Positions 17,026 through 25,751 of a DNA stretch of 64,000 bases are shown here, one piece after another. The translations under genes and the position numbers were made by a program. Source of the DNA: Bacteroidia bacterium (lineage in GTDB: Bacteria > Bacteroidota > Bacteroidia > Cytophagales > Cyclobacteriaceae); assembly GCA_030432655.1 (NCBI GenBank), contig JAUILA010000013.1, positions 1 to 64,000 on the forward strand. Reading direction: 5' to 3'. The notes under the pieces were generated by a model. That model ran no database searches. It worked only from the letters and a program-made list of their open reading frames with translations, and was not told the origin of the DNA. Position 1 is the first letter of the stretch. Each line of letters starts with the position of its first letter.

Positions 17026-17466
17026 ATGAAAAAAATTGAATATGACATACTGATAGATGCCTCCCCGGCAGCAATCTGGGAGGTGCTATGGGAGGATAAA
17101 ACCTACCGTGAGTGGACAAAGGTATTTGCTGAAGGGTCCCGGGCGGAAACCGACTGGAAGGAAGGAAGCAAGATCCTGTTCACCGACGGATCCGGTCAGG
17201 GCATGGTATCTGAAGTTGCTAAAAACCAGCCAAATGAATATATGTCAATCCGCCACCTCGGCATGCTGAAGGATGGAAAAGAAATATACAAAGGAGATGA
17301 AATTGAGGAATGGAGCGGTGCCCTGGAGAATTATACACTGACAGAGGAAAACGGACAGGTCAGGCTGTTAGTGGATATTGAACTGCACGATAAATGGGTG
17401 AATTATTTTGATGAAACCTGGCCAAAAGCACTGAAAAAAGTTAAGGAAATAGCTGAAAACCAATAA
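17026..17466 (+). CDS. SRPBCC (AHSA1-like) protein
   Basis: 146 residues of the START/Bet v1-like helix-grip fold. The N-terminal strand IEYDILIDASPAAIWEVLW, the DxxxYREWTKVF segment and the long C-terminal helix (FDETWPKALKKVKEIAE) are typical of AHSA1-like or polyketide-cyclase-type SRPBCC proteins, which bind hydrophobic ligands. The exact ligand is unknown. It sits between two VOC genes, a frequent arrangement in Bacteroidota stress or DNA-binding-regulator clusters. Confidence 0.85.
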   Translation: MKKIEYDILIDASPAAIWEVLWEDKTYREWTKVFAEGSRAETDWKEGSKILFTDGSGQGMVSEVAKNQPNEYMSIRHLGMLKDGKEIYKGDEIEEWSGALENYTLTEENGQVRLLVDIELHDKWVNYFDETWPKALKKVKEIAENQ

Positions 17467-17476
17467 TCAAACAACC

Positions 17477-17899
17477 ATGCAAGTAAATCCCTATCTTAAT
17501 TTTGACGGAAATGCCAGCGAAGCCATGGACTTCTACAAGTCCGTTTTCGGAGGCGAGTTTTCACACAGTCAGAAAATGGCCGAAGCACCCGGTATGGAAA
17601 ATCTGCCGGAGGACGAAAAGAACCGCGTCATGCATATTTCGCTGCCTCTGAAGGGCGGCATCATCCTGATGGCCTCTGATATTATCCCATCCATGGGTCA
17701 CACGCTCTCTCACGGAAACAGTGTTCAGATTACCCTGAGTCCGGAGTCCAGAGAGGAAGCAGACGAGCTTTTCAACGGACTATCCGAAGGAGGCGAGATT
17801 GAAATGGAAATGCAGGACACTTTCTGGGGAGCCTATTTCGGGAGTTTTAAGGACAAGTATGGAATTCCCTGGATGATAAACTTCGAGACTCAAAGCTGA
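17477..17899 (+). CDS. PhnB-like VOC family protein
   Basis: 140 residues. It begins NPYLNFDGNASEAMDFYKSVFGGEF and ends DTFWGAYFGSFKDKYGIPWMINFE, the two signature ends of PhnB/3-demethylubiquinone-methyltransferase-like VOC proteins. No His of the first metal site is present, as is common in PhnB. PhnB-like proteins often occur with ECF42 sigma factors and YCII proteins, as here: the convergent sigma gene starts 14 nt beyond its stop. Confidence 0.88.
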   Translation: MQVNPYLNFDGNASEAMDFYKSVFGGEFSHSQKMAEAPGMENLPEDEKNRVMHISLPLKGGIILMASDIIPSMGHTLSHGNSVQITLSPESREEADELFNGLSEGGEIEMEMQDTFWGAYFGSFKDKYGIPWMINFETQS

Positions 17900-17912
17900 C
17901 AAGGCCCGGGGG

Positions 17913-19169
17913 TTATAGTCCCGTCCCTGGATTCCCCCTTTTCTTTTCCAGGTATTTCCTTTCCAGGCTGTTCGTACAGCTGGATATTGCCTGGTCCAGA
18001 TATTCCCGGGCCCGCTTTCTGTCACCGGTCATCTCATAATATTCAGAATAACACCCTGAAAGCAAGTATTCCCGGGGTCCAAGTGCTCCTGGTTTAATTT
18101 TCTTTAATTCAGCCAGCGCATTCTCCGGCTCTTTTAACTGTAAATAGATCGTGGCACGCGATAGCAGAATATTATCGGAAGGCATCAGCGAATACATCGC
18201 TTCATAGTGGCCGAGGATGTTCTGCCAGTTGGTATTCTCAAATTTTACGGCCCGCACGTGCTCGGCGGCTATAGCTGCTTCATAAAAATATACCGAACGA
18301 TCTTCGTAGTCACTCGACTTATGCAGCGCATCGTGGCCAAGCAGGATCAGCGGCAGATACCAGCGGGACCGGTTCTGGTGCTTTAAATCGATAATTTCAT
18401 TTTCATGGCTGACTTTCGCCTCCAGCCGCGATGAATGATAACAAAACAGGGCAAACAAGGCATATATGGATCCCGAACGAAATCGTTCCTTCTCCAGTAA
18501 CAGCCGGCAGAGACGTAACGCCTCCCCGCAAAGCTCCTTGCTGATCAGTAGATCCGTTTTCGTGGAGTGGAATCCTTCATTAAAAATAAGGTAGATCACC
18601 TGGAGCACACCAGCCATTCGCTCGTCCGTTTCTTCAGGAGACGGGTAGGTTAAAGAAATATTCTCCGTTTTAAGTTTTTTACGCGCCCGCACGAGCCGCT
18701 TTTTTATGGTTTCCTCTTTCTGAAGCAAGGCCGCCGCAATTTCCTTCATTGAAAACCCGGATATTGTTTTCAGCGAAAAGGCAATCTGTTCTTCCCGGGA
18801 GAATATTGGATGACAAGCCACGAAAATCATCCTCAGCTGGCTGTCGGCCACCTCATGGTCCAGGAAAAATTCGTTGATTTCCAGGGCGACCGATCCATGG
18901 ACGGATTTTTCCATCCGGTTCTTTTCGGCACGGATCTTCCGAAGCAAATCAATCACCCTGTTCTTTGCTGCCTGCGTAAGCCAGGCTTCCGGATTATCAG
19001 GCAGGCCGTCTGACCAGCTCAGCGTCGCATTAACAAAGGTATCCTGTACCGCATCCTCTACCAGCTCCAGGTGCTCCAGTCCGAAAATGCGGGAAAGAAT
19101 AGCGACCATCTTTCCGTACTGAAGCCGGAACAGATGGTCGACTGATATCTGTGAAGCCTTACTGATCAA
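17913..19169 (-). CDS. ECF42-type RNA polymerase sigma factor with C-terminal extension
   Basis: 418 residues: sigma region 2 (about 12-80, VEDAVQDTFVNATLSW and NRVIDLLRK), region 4 (about 115-165, FSMKEIAAALLQKEETIKKRLVRARKKL) and a long helical C-terminal part (about 180-410, DUF6596 then TPR-like, with YLIFNEGFHST). That extension marks the ECF42 group, which has no anti-sigma factor and is linked to YCII/DGPF proteins. It overlaps the YCII gene by 11 nt, so the two are translated together. ECF42 factors usually drive their own DGPF gene and genes for stress or metabolite handling. Confidence 0.92.
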   Translation of the reverse strand: MISKASQISVDHLFRLQYGKMVAILSRIFGLEHLELVEDAVQDTFVNATLSWSDGLPDNPEAWLTQAAKNRVIDLLRKIRAEKNRMEKSVHGSVALEINEFFLDHEVADSQLRMIFVACHPIFSREEQIAFSLKTISGFSMKEIAAALLQKEETIKKRLVRARKKLKTENISLTYPSPEETDERMAGVLQVIYLIFNEGFHSTKTDLLISKELCGEALRLCRLLLEKERFRSGSIYALFALFCYHSSRLEAKVSHENEIIDLKHQNRSRWYLPLILLGHDALHKSSDYEDRSVYFYEAAIAAEHVRAVKFENTNWQNILGHYEAMYSLMPSDNILLSRATIYLQLKEPENALAELKKIKPGALGPREYLLSGCYSEYYEMTGDRKRAREYLDQAISSCTNSLERKYLEKKRGNPGTGL

Positions 19170-19506
19170 ACTTCATCACTTCACGGATTTCCACCGTGCC
19201 ACCGAGGTCGTAATCCGGAAAATCCTGGGCCAGCCGGACCACGTCGTCCGGGTCCTTAGCCTCCACTATGAAATAGCCGCCGATCAGCTCCTTACTTTCA
19301 ACGAACGGACCGTCCGAAACTGTCCGATCCGGACCCGAAACCCGCTTACTTTTCGTATGCAAGGCTTCCCCGCTTTTCATTATCCCCTGCTCACTCAGCT
19401 TGCCCGTCCAGGCAAACCACTTCCCCATCCGGTCCTGAAGCTGCTCAGGTGAAAGGCCTAACTCTTCGTAGTCAGCGCCGATGAATATCATCATAAATTC
19501 TTTCAT
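19159..19506 (-). CDS. YCII/DGPF-domain protein, partner of ECF42 sigma factor
   Basis: 115 residues, single dimeric alpha-beta barrel domain with the typical SDGPFVESKELIGGYFIVEA stretch (the DGPF motif near residues 67-70) and an N-terminal MMIFIGADYEELGLSPEQL. These proteins are the conserved partners of ECF42 factors. Their biochemical role is not settled, though related YciI proteins act as small hydrolases or dehalogenase-like proteins. Same operon as the sigma factor (11-nt overlap). Confidence 0.9.
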   Translation of the reverse strand: MKEFMMIFIGADYEELGLSPEQLQDRMGKWFAWTGKLSEQGIMKSGEALHTKSKRVSGPDRTVSDGPFVESKELIGGYFIVEAKDPDDVVRLAQDFPDYDLGGTVEIREVMKFDQ

Positions 19507-19620
19507 GATTGTAGGTTTGTTGTTGTAAATAATTTTTGTTGGTAATGACTTTTACGGCCGGCCCTCCTTTCAGGATTTCAATTTACTGAATACCTGCAGA
19601 AAATTTACCGGCCGAATCCA

Positions 19621-19995
19621 CTAATTCGCTGAGTGAAAAGCTACCCTGTTTCCTTCCGGATCAACGAATTGTGCAATAAAACCGTTTTCACCTATCGCCG
19701 TTTTCGGGAGAATGACTTTGCCGCCCGCTTTTTCCACCCTGGCCAACGGTACATTCAGGTCGTCTCCACCGTTCAGGTAAACAAGCGACCCCTTCTCCGA
19801 AGGCTCAAATCCGGGCCCATAACAGATACACCCGCCAACCCCATTCTCCCAGTCAGCCGGGAAAAAGGCCATGGTCTGACCAAAATCTTCCATGGTCATG
19901 GTTTCAAATTTACCGCCTACCACTTCTTCGTAAAATGATTTGGCCCTGTCAAAATCCTTTGCCGGAATCTCAAACCAGCTAATTGCATTTTTCAT
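19621..19995 (-). CDS. VOC family protein
   Basis: 124 residues with AISWFEIPAKDFDRAKSFYEEV at the start and FIAQFVDPEGNRVAFHS at the end, the two half-modules of a VOC fold with a possible Glu ligand at the end. It lies 114 nt upstream of the YCII gene on the same strand and may be read with it. It is the third VOC protein in a 3.4-kb stretch, which implies a detoxification or small-molecule response locus. Confidence 0.85.
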   Translation of the reverse strand: MKNAISWFEIPAKDFDRAKSFYEEVVGGKFETMTMEDFGQTMAFFPADWENGVGGCICYGPGFEPSEKGSLVYLNGGDDLNVPLARVEKAGGKVILPKTAIGENGFIAQFVDPEGNRVAFHSAN

Positions 19996-20176
19996 AATTG
20001 TAAATGTTTAATAGAACATATTTACCTGATGACGTAGCCGGGCAAACAAAGGGGGACATCATTTAAAAAAAATTCTGCCTGTGTTCCCATTAACCAGCAG
20101 AAGTTGTCCGTCTTCCTCGCCTTCTCCTTTTGTATCTGTCCTTATTGTGTTAAATTGACATACTGAATTAACCTTT

Positions 20177-22540
20177 ATGATTATGGACCAATTAACCCGG
20201 AAAGCAATCCGTTTAATGATATTCTCTGCGAGCTTCGTGCTTCTACTCGCTTCGTGCGGACCGAAATGGACCGAAAAGGAAAGAGAGGGTTTCAATCTGA
20301 TCACCAATGAAGGCGGACAATCCCTTGGGTATTCACCTGAATCGGGCGTTACCATCCTTACAGTCGACCGTCTTGCTTTTAAGGATCTCAATAAGAACGG
20401 GAAACTGGACCCCTACGAGGACTGGCGGTTACCGGCAGAGGAGCGGGCATCTGACCTGGCATCAAAAATGACCCGGGAACAGATCGCAGGATTAATGCTG
20501 TACAGCGGTCACCAGCGCATTCCGGGTGGTGGGTTCGGAGCCGGCGGAACATACGGGGACAAACCTTACGATGAAAGCGGCGCTAAACCGTCGGATCTTA
20601 CCGACCAGCAGATTGAATTTCTAACCGACGACAACCTGCGACATGTGCTTATTACTACCGTGGAAAGCCCGGAAGTTGCCGCCCGCTGGAATAATAATGC
20701 ACAGGCGCTGGTGGAAGGCCTTGGCCTGGGTATCCCTGCGAATAACAGCTCGGACCCCCGCCACGAAGCAGAATCAGATGAGGAATATACCCTTGGCGCG
20801 GGAGGTACGATCTCGCGGTGGCCGAATTCCATTGGCCTGGCTGCATCCTTTGATCCTGCCCTTGTAAAACAATTCGGGGAGATCGCATCCAAGGAATACC
20901 GCGCTTTGGGAATCGCAACGGCCCTCTCGCCCCAGGTTGACCTCGCCACAGATCCTCGATGGTACAGGTTCAGCGGCACCTTCGGCCCCAGCCCGGAACT
21001 GTCAATTGCGATGTCCAAAGCCTATATCGACGGATTTCAGACTTCCCCGGGAGAAATGGAAATTGCCGGCGGCTGGGGGTATGAAAGCGTAAATGCCATG
21101 GCCAAACACTGGCCGGGAGGCGGAACCGGTGAAGGGGGAAGGGACGCCCACTACGGGTTTGGTAAATTCGCCGTTTACCCGGGCGACAACATGGAGACAC
21201 ATATGCGTCCGTTCCTGGAAGGTGCTTTTGCCCTTGAAGGAGGCACAGGCATGGCATCCGCCATAATGCCCTACTATACGATTTCATTCGATCAGGATCC
21301 TTCCGGGGAGAATGTTGGCAATTCATTCAGCAAGTACATCATCCAGGAATTACTTCGGGATAAATACGGATACGACGGCGTTGTTTGTACCGACTGGGGT
21401 GTAACCCGCCCCGATGCCGGCATGGCAGTATTCGGACAAACTCCCTGGGGTGTGGAAGACCTTACCGAAGCTCAACGTCACTATCGTATTCTAATGGCCG
21501 GATGTGACCAGTTCGGCGGAAACAATGATGCCGGACCGGTACTTGAAGCCTATGACATGGGGGTGCAGGAATTCGGAGAAGACTTCATGCGCGCCCGGTT
21601 TGAAAGGTCAGCCACCCGCCTGCTGATGAATATTTTCCGTGTCGGACTGTTTGAAAATCCTTACCTGGATACAGAGGAAACGAACAACATTGTAGGTAAT
21701 CCGGATTTCATGGATGCCGGCTACCAGGCGCAGTTGAAATCAATTGTCATGCTAAAAAATAAGGATGGGGTGCTTCCGCTGGAAAAAACCACACGGATTT
21801 ATGTACCTACCCGCTATGTGCCTGCCTCGCAGAACTTTTTCGGACAGGAAATTCCGGCCCGCTGGGAGGACCCGGTTTCAAAATCACTTCTCGGAGAATA
21901 TTTCATGCTGACCAATGACCCGGATTCGGCCGACGTGGCCCTAGTTGTGATCAATAACCCGGATAATGGACGGACTGCCGGGTACAGCACGGCTGAGGCA
22001 GAAGCCGGAGGCAATGGTTTTTTACCCGTGAGCCTCCAGTACGGAAGCTATACTGCGACAGAAGCCAGAGATCCGAGTATTGCCGGAGATGCGCGGGAAC
22101 AGGATGTCCTCAACAGGACATACAAGAATAAAACAGTGACTGCCAATAATGTCACGGATCTCGAACTTGTACTTACAACCAGGAAGGAAATGAAAGATAA
22201 ACCTGTGATTGTGGTGTTGAAGATGTCAAATCCGACTGTTGTGTCTGAATTTGAAAAGGTAATTGATGGGCTGCTCATCAACTTCAATATTCAGGATCAG
22301 GCTATTCTGGATATCATATCCGGTGCAACAGAACCCTCCGGGTTGCTGCCGCTTCAGATGCCGGCGAATATGGCGACGGTAGAAACACAGATGGAGGATG
22401 TACCGTTTGATATGCAACCATACGTAGATTCGGAAGGCCATACCTATGATTTTGCCTTTGGGTTGAACTGGAATGGAGTCATTCAGGATGAACGGACAGA
22501 AATGTATAAGCCTGCCGGGAAAATCATGACCGGCAACTGA
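20177..22540 (+). CDS. Glycoside hydrolase family 3 lipoprotein (beta-glucosidase-like)
   Basis: 787 residues. SPII signal with LLLASC lipobox (Cys near 33), so it is anchored to the envelope. An EF-hand-like loop DLNKNGKLDPYEDW (near 72-85) precedes the GH3 (beta/alpha) barrel (about 90-440). The catalytic nucleophile is probably D406 in DGVVCTDWG. GH3 C-terminal domain (about 500-760) begins with SIVMLKNKDGVLPL. No FnIII domain is visible at the end. It probably removes beta-linked glucose or xylose from oligosaccharides; no SusCD pair is near, so it is not in a classical polysaccharide locus. Confidence 0.92.
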   Translation: MIMDQLTRKAIRLMIFSASFVLLLASCGPKWTEKEREGFNLITNEGGQSLGYSPESGVTILTVDRLAFKDLNKNGKLDPYEDWRLPAEERASDLASKMTREQIAGLMLYSGHQRIPGGGFGAGGTYGDKPYDESGAKPSDLTDQQIEFLTDDNLRHVLITTVESPEVAARWNNNAQALVEGLGLGIPANNSSDPRHEAESDEEYTLGAGGTISRWPNSIGLAASFDPALVKQFGEIASKEYRALGIATALSPQVDLATDPRWYRFSGTFGPSPELSIAMSKAYIDGFQTSPGEMEIAGGWGYESVNAMAKHWPGGGTGEGGRDAHYGFGKFAVYPGDNMETHMRPFLEGAFALEGGTGMASAIMPYYTISFDQDPSGENVGNSFSKYIIQELLRDKYGYDGVVCTDWGVTRPDAGMAVFGQTPWGVEDLTEAQRHYRILMAGCDQFGGNNDAGPVLEAYDMGVQEFGEDFMRARFERSATRLLMNIFRVGLFENPYLDTEETNNIVGNPDFMDAGYQAQLKSIVMLKNKDGVLPLEKTTRIYVPTRYVPASQNFFGQEIPARWEDPVSKSLLGEYFMLTNDPDSADVALVVINNPDNGRTAGYSTAEAEAGGNGFLPVSLQYGSYTATEARDPSIAGDAREQDVLNRTYKNKTVTANNVTDLELVLTTRKEMKDKPVIVVLKMSNPTVVSEFEKVIDGLLINFNIQDQAILDIISGATEPSGLLPLQMPANMATVETQMEDVPFDMQPYVDSEGHTYDFAFGLNWNGVIQDERTEMYKPAGKIMTGN

Positions 22541-22618
22541 TGGTATGGTCAGACTGGGTTTAATCATACACGCCGGGCGAAGAATAAAACACATGCTTAC
22601 AGGCTTTGTTGATTAGGT

Positions 22619-23275
22619 ATGACAAGAAAAAAAGCGCTGATCATCGGGGCTACCGGCCTGGTAGGAAGAGAGCTCACGAAACTACTTCTGGCTGATAAGG
22701 AATTCGGGACCGTCCGGGCCTTCCTCCGGACGCCAACTGGTTTGAAAGATCAGAAACTGGAAGAAATCACTACCGATTTTACCCGACTAAAAGAAGTCGA
22801 GGAAAAAATATCCGGCGATGTTCTTTTCTCTTGTATGGGCACTACCCTGAGCAAAGCCGGCAGCAAGGAGAAACAATACCAGATTGATTACACCTTTCAA
22901 TATGAATTTGCGAAGCTTGCCGCCTCGAATGGCGTGCAGGACTACATGCTCATCTCCGCCCCCGGCGCATCACCGGATTCAATGTTCTTTTATTCGAGAA
23001 TGAAAGGGGAGCTTGATGAAGCGGTTAGCCGGCTCCCTTTCCGGCGGATCATATTTATCAGGCCAAGTGTGCTTCGCGGGGACAGGCCGGAGAGCCGCAC
23101 CGGCGAAAAATGGGGCGGAAAGATCATTGATGGCCTTGCTTCATTTATTCCTCCACTCCGTAAATACCGCAGTATTTCCGGGAAAGAAGTGGCAGAAGCC
23201 ATGGTCCGGATTTACAAAGAAGAAAAATCCGGCGGAAGCTTTGCCCTGGATGATTTGCATAAACGGACGGACTAG
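22619..23275 (+). CDS. NAD(P)-binding oxidoreductase, atypical SDR (TIP30/HTATIP2-like)
   Basis: 218 residues with a Rossmann start KKALIIGATGLVGRELTKLL (GxxGxxG at about 9-15), an LFSCMGTT segment after the fourth strand and YSRMKGELDEAV with the usual Tyr-x-x-x-Lys (near 127-131). Substrate unknown. Its last four bases (CTAG) are also the stop codon of the convergent lipoprotein gene. Confidence 0.85.
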   Translation: MTRKKALIIGATGLVGRELTKLLLADKEFGTVRAFLRTPTGLKDQKLEEITTDFTRLKEVEEKISGDVLFSCMGTTLSKAGSKEKQYQIDYTFQYEFAKLAASNGVQDYMLISAPGASPDSMFFYSRMKGELDEAVSRLPFRRIIFIRPSVLRGDRPESRTGEKWGGKIIDGLASFIPPLRKYRSISGKEVAEAMVRIYKEEKSGGSFALDDLHKRTD

Positions 23276-23922
23276 CCTGCCGGGATAGATGCCTCCGGAT
23301 CATATTCTGCATTCAGCCGTCTGGCATTCTCCTCGACACTTAAGTCAAACCCGGCTTCTTTACGAAGATCATTCACCCTGTTGGGATCGGCAACCGGCCA
23401 TATAAACGACTGCGATGATCCATCCGGTGCAGATCGCATAGTCGCCTGGGTACCGTAAATCTGTCTCTGACCGCGGTACATCAAAATGCGGTCTTCCATC
23501 ATGGCTGCGTGGGTGCGTCGGGCTTCCCCTTTTGCTGCCAGCGCCTTGAGATCAGCGATATATTTCTCCATGATTTCGACCTCACCGTGCTGTACGACAT
23601 AGAATAAACCATCAGCGGCTTTTTCACCAATTCGGCTCCGTGGAATCCAGCCATATTGATCCAGAATCTGTTTGATCCGCTGCTGATTAGCTGAATCAGT
23701 TCTGTTCAGCCTTGCCACCAGATCTGCATTATAGGAGGACATTGATGCTATTTGCGAACGCAAGCCCTGATCCGCATTATACATCTGCTCAAGCTCGATC
23801 TGCAATTCCACATATTCATTGGCTGCAAACTCCACAGGGGATTCTTCCACCGAAGATTGATCCCTCTCACATCCGGACTGGACAAAAATCAACATACAAA
23901 ACAGGAAGATGAGCGGCTTCAT
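23272..23922 (-). CDS. DUF6624-like lipoprotein
   Basis: 216 residues from ATG 23922, chosen for its SPII signal peptide MKPLIFLFCMLIFVQSGC; a longer frame upstream runs into repeat DNA. The C-terminal two-thirds carry QYGWIPRSRIGEKAADGLFYVVQHGEVE and an ALxxxG...MMEDRILMYRGQRQIYGTQ block, the conserved core of the DUF6624 family. Function is unknown. It overlaps the 3' end of the upstream plus-strand gene by 4 nt. Confidence 0.75.
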   Translation of the reverse strand: MKPLIFLFCMLIFVQSGCERDQSSVEESPVEFAANEYVELQIELEQMYNADQGLRSQIASMSSYNADLVARLNRTDSANQQRIKQILDQYGWIPRSRIGEKAADGLFYVVQHGEVEIMEKYIADLKALAAKGEARRTHAAMMEDRILMYRGQRQIYGTQATMRSAPDGSSQSFIWPVADPNRVNDLRKEAGFDLSVEENARRLNAEYDPEASIPAG

Positions 23923-24002
23923 GAATGAATTAAACAATTGAATATCAGAGCGAAAGATACAAGATACGCATAAATAGTGCGAATAATCAAGCAATTTGCC
24001 AA

Positions 24003-24066
24003 TGTCATCCCGGCCATACACCTCTCCATCATCCCGGCCATACACCTCTCTGTCATCCCGGCCTGA
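24003..24066 (+). repeat. Short tandem repeat with CATCCCGGCC core
   Basis: Three copies of a unit of about 28 nt (TGTCATCCCGGCC, ATACACCTCT). TGTCATCC is also the end of the MITE-like repeats, so this may be their remnant. No direct-repeat/spacer regularity of a CRISPR array. Confidence 0.75.
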
Positions 24067-24113
24067 AAGGCAGGTATCATCGAAGAGGTAAGTACTCGTG
24101 AGCCGGGACCCTT

Positions 24114-24252
24114 TTACGCCCTGTCAGTATGTATCTTTTATTGCTCGGATAATTACTGGAATTATTTTCTTACGCCCTGCAAGTATGTATCATTTATCGC
24201 CCGGATAATTACTGGAATTATTTTCCTACCCCCTCCCGGTATGTATCCGATT
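24114..24252 (+). repeat. 57-nt tandem repeat, two and a half copies
   Basis: Unit with TACGCCCTG, AGTATGTATC, then CGGATAATTACTGGAATTAT. Copies begin near 24115, 24172 and (partial) 24229. No coding frame in it. Confidence 0.8.
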
Positions 24253-24278
24253 CGGTTCGCAAACCAATATCCCGTCAT

Positions 24279-24316
24279 AAAAAAAACCCTCCCCGCTTTT
24301 CGCAGGAAGGGTTTTG
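24279..24316 (-). terminator. Terminator of tRNA-Arg
   Basis: Minus-strand stem AAACCCTTCCTGC / GCGGGGAGGGTTT with GAAAA-type loop, then seven or more T. Confidence 0.85.
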
Positions 24317-24324
24317 CCTTTTAG

Positions 24325-24398
24325 TGACCTCGTCAGGATTCAAACCTGAAACCTCCTGAGCCGTAATCAGGTGCTCTATTCAGTTGAGCTACGAGGCC
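24325..24398 (-). tRNA. tRNA-Arg (anticodon ACG)
   Basis: 74-nt cloverleaf: acceptor GGCCTCG/CGAGGTC with one G-U pair, D-arm with AGCTCAAC...GAGC, anticodon stem CCTGA/TCAGG with loop TTACGGC (anticodon ACG, read as ICG after deamination), T-arm with GGTTTGAATCC. CCA is not encoded (the base after the discriminator A is C, then T). It should decode CGU, CGC and CGA. Confidence 0.95.
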
Positions 24399-24468
24399 AT
24401 CTCTTCGTAGAGAGGCTGCAAATTTAAGTAAAAACATCGCTTCGAACGAATACTTTTTTAAAAAAAGT

Positions 24469-24476
24469 TATCTTTG
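24469..24476 (+). promoter_or_regulatory. Possible -7 box TATCTTTG
   Basis: Matches the Bacteroidota TAnnTTTG consensus, 44 nt upstream of the beta-barrel gene start. No clear -33 TTG is seen at the usual distance. Confidence 0.5.
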
Positions 24477-24519
24477 CCCGGTCCAACAACAATCCACAAA
24501 AATCACAGTTACAATAACT

Positions 24520-25278
24520 ATGAAATACATACACATTTTTCTGCTTTCCATTATTCTTCCAGCTACTGCATTTGCCGTAAATACGGATCCGACAGACCCC
24601 CCTTATGGGAAAAAGCTCACCAAGCTCGCCCCGGTTCAGATCAGGGATCGTGCAGCCCGCCCGGACTTGCCTGGCATGTTCCTGCTGGAACTGGGCTGGA
24701 ATACACTGGAAAATACGCCGGAACTTATGGATATGAATACGTTTGGTTCACGGACGGTCAACTTCATCTATTTTTATCCGGTCGAGATCGGACGGTCAGG
24801 TATCTATTTCATGCCAGGTGTGGGGCTCGGACTGGAGCGTCATAAATTTGATAATGATTATACAATCACGCAGGACATAAATGGCGAAGTATCATTCGAC
24901 GACATTACCATTCTCGATCCCAAAAAGTCCATGATCGTCACCAATTACGTCGACATTCCTGTCGAATTTCGCTACTACCTCAACCGGGATGACATCAAGC
25001 GCAGCTTTAATTTCGGTTTCGGTGCCAAATTCGGGTACCTCTTCTCCTCGCATACCAAAATCAAATACGAGGAAGCCGGGGACAATGTGATCGTAAAAAA
25101 CAAGCGTCCATTCGGATTAAATCAGTTCCGTTACGGACTGACAGGGAGAATTGGCTATGGCGGACTGACTTTATTCGGGTACTTTGGATTGTCCGAAATG
25201 TTTGAATCAGGCAACGGTCCGCTAAACACCGACGACGTTTCGGGCTATACTATCGGTATTTCCTTTACCGGTTTCTAA
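24520..25278 (+). CDS. Outer-membrane beta-barrel protein
   Basis: 252 residues. Signal peptide (1-19, TAFA). The mature part alternates hydrophobic and polar residues in many amphipathic strands (FLLELGWNTL, TVNFIYFYPVEIG, GIYFMPGVGLGLER, FNFGFGAKFGYLF, LTGRIGYGGLTLFGYFGLSEMF) and ends in aromatic GYTIGISFTGF, as in 8-10-stranded OmpX/PorT-like barrels. Role unknown. Monocistronic, with its stop just overlapping the convergent DUF456 gene end. Confidence 0.75.
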   Translation: MKYIHIFLLSIILPATAFAVNTDPTDPPYGKKLTKLAPVQIRDRAARPDLPGMFLLELGWNTLENTPELMDMNTFGSRTVNFIYFYPVEIGRSGIYFMPGVGLGLERHKFDNDYTITQDINGEVSFDDITILDPKKSMIVTNYVDIPVEFRYYLNRDDIKRSFNFGFGAKFGYLFSSHTKIKYEEAGDNVIVKNKRPFGLNQFRYGLTGRIGYGGLTLFGYFGLSEMFESGNGPLNTDDVSGYTIGISFTGF

Positions 25279-25751
25279 AATACCGCGCTGAAATAGTAAT
25301 AGGTGATTACCGCGGAGGCGGTTAGTTTGATCAGAGTTGTTGCCACAAACCCGATAAATGACCCGAAGGCGGCGCGTGTGGCTTCCTGATGGGTTCGTCC
25401 GTACATGATTTCACCAGCGAGAGCTCCGATTACCGGTCCGATAATGATCCCGAATGGTGGGAAAAACAATAAGCCAACCACGAGCCCGATAACGGTTCCT
25501 ATTATACCGTAACGACTGCCACCGTACTTTTTAGTTCCCCAGGCAGGTATCAGAAAATCCAGGGCCATTACCACGATCACAATAATCAGCATGATTATCA
25601 TAAACCTGGTGGAGAATGGAACAGGATCGGTGAGTTGCAGGAACAGAAGCCCGATGTAACTCAGCGGCGGACCTGGTAATATGGGCAATACACATCCGAG
25701 AAGTCCCAGGAATACAAAAATCCCCGCCACGATGAAAAGGAGGATCTCCAT
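25275..25751 (-). CDS. DUF456 membrane protein
   Basis: 158 residues with four to five hydrophobic helices and the DUF456 core: GCVLPILPGPPLSYIGLL near residues 19-36 and two glycine-rich segments, GIIGTVIGLVVGLLFFPPFG and IGPVIGALAGEIM. This inner-membrane family has no known function. The stop of the next upstream gene (25752) is directly adjacent to its start, so it belongs to the same operon as the saccharopine-dehydrogenase-like gene. Confidence 0.9.
   Translation of the reverse strand: MEILLFIVAGIFVFLGLLGCVLPILPGPPLSYIGLLFLQLTDPVPFSTRFMIIMLIIVIVVMALDFLIPAWGTKKYGGSRYGIIGTVIGLVVGLLFFPPFGIIIGPVIGALAGEIMYGRTHQEATRAAFGSFIGFVATTLIKLTASAVITYYYFSAVF

Noticed and set aside
24003-24252. Repeats suggestive of a CRISPR array
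   Set aside because: Units are contiguous with no unique spacers, two different repeat types, and no cas genes are in the window.
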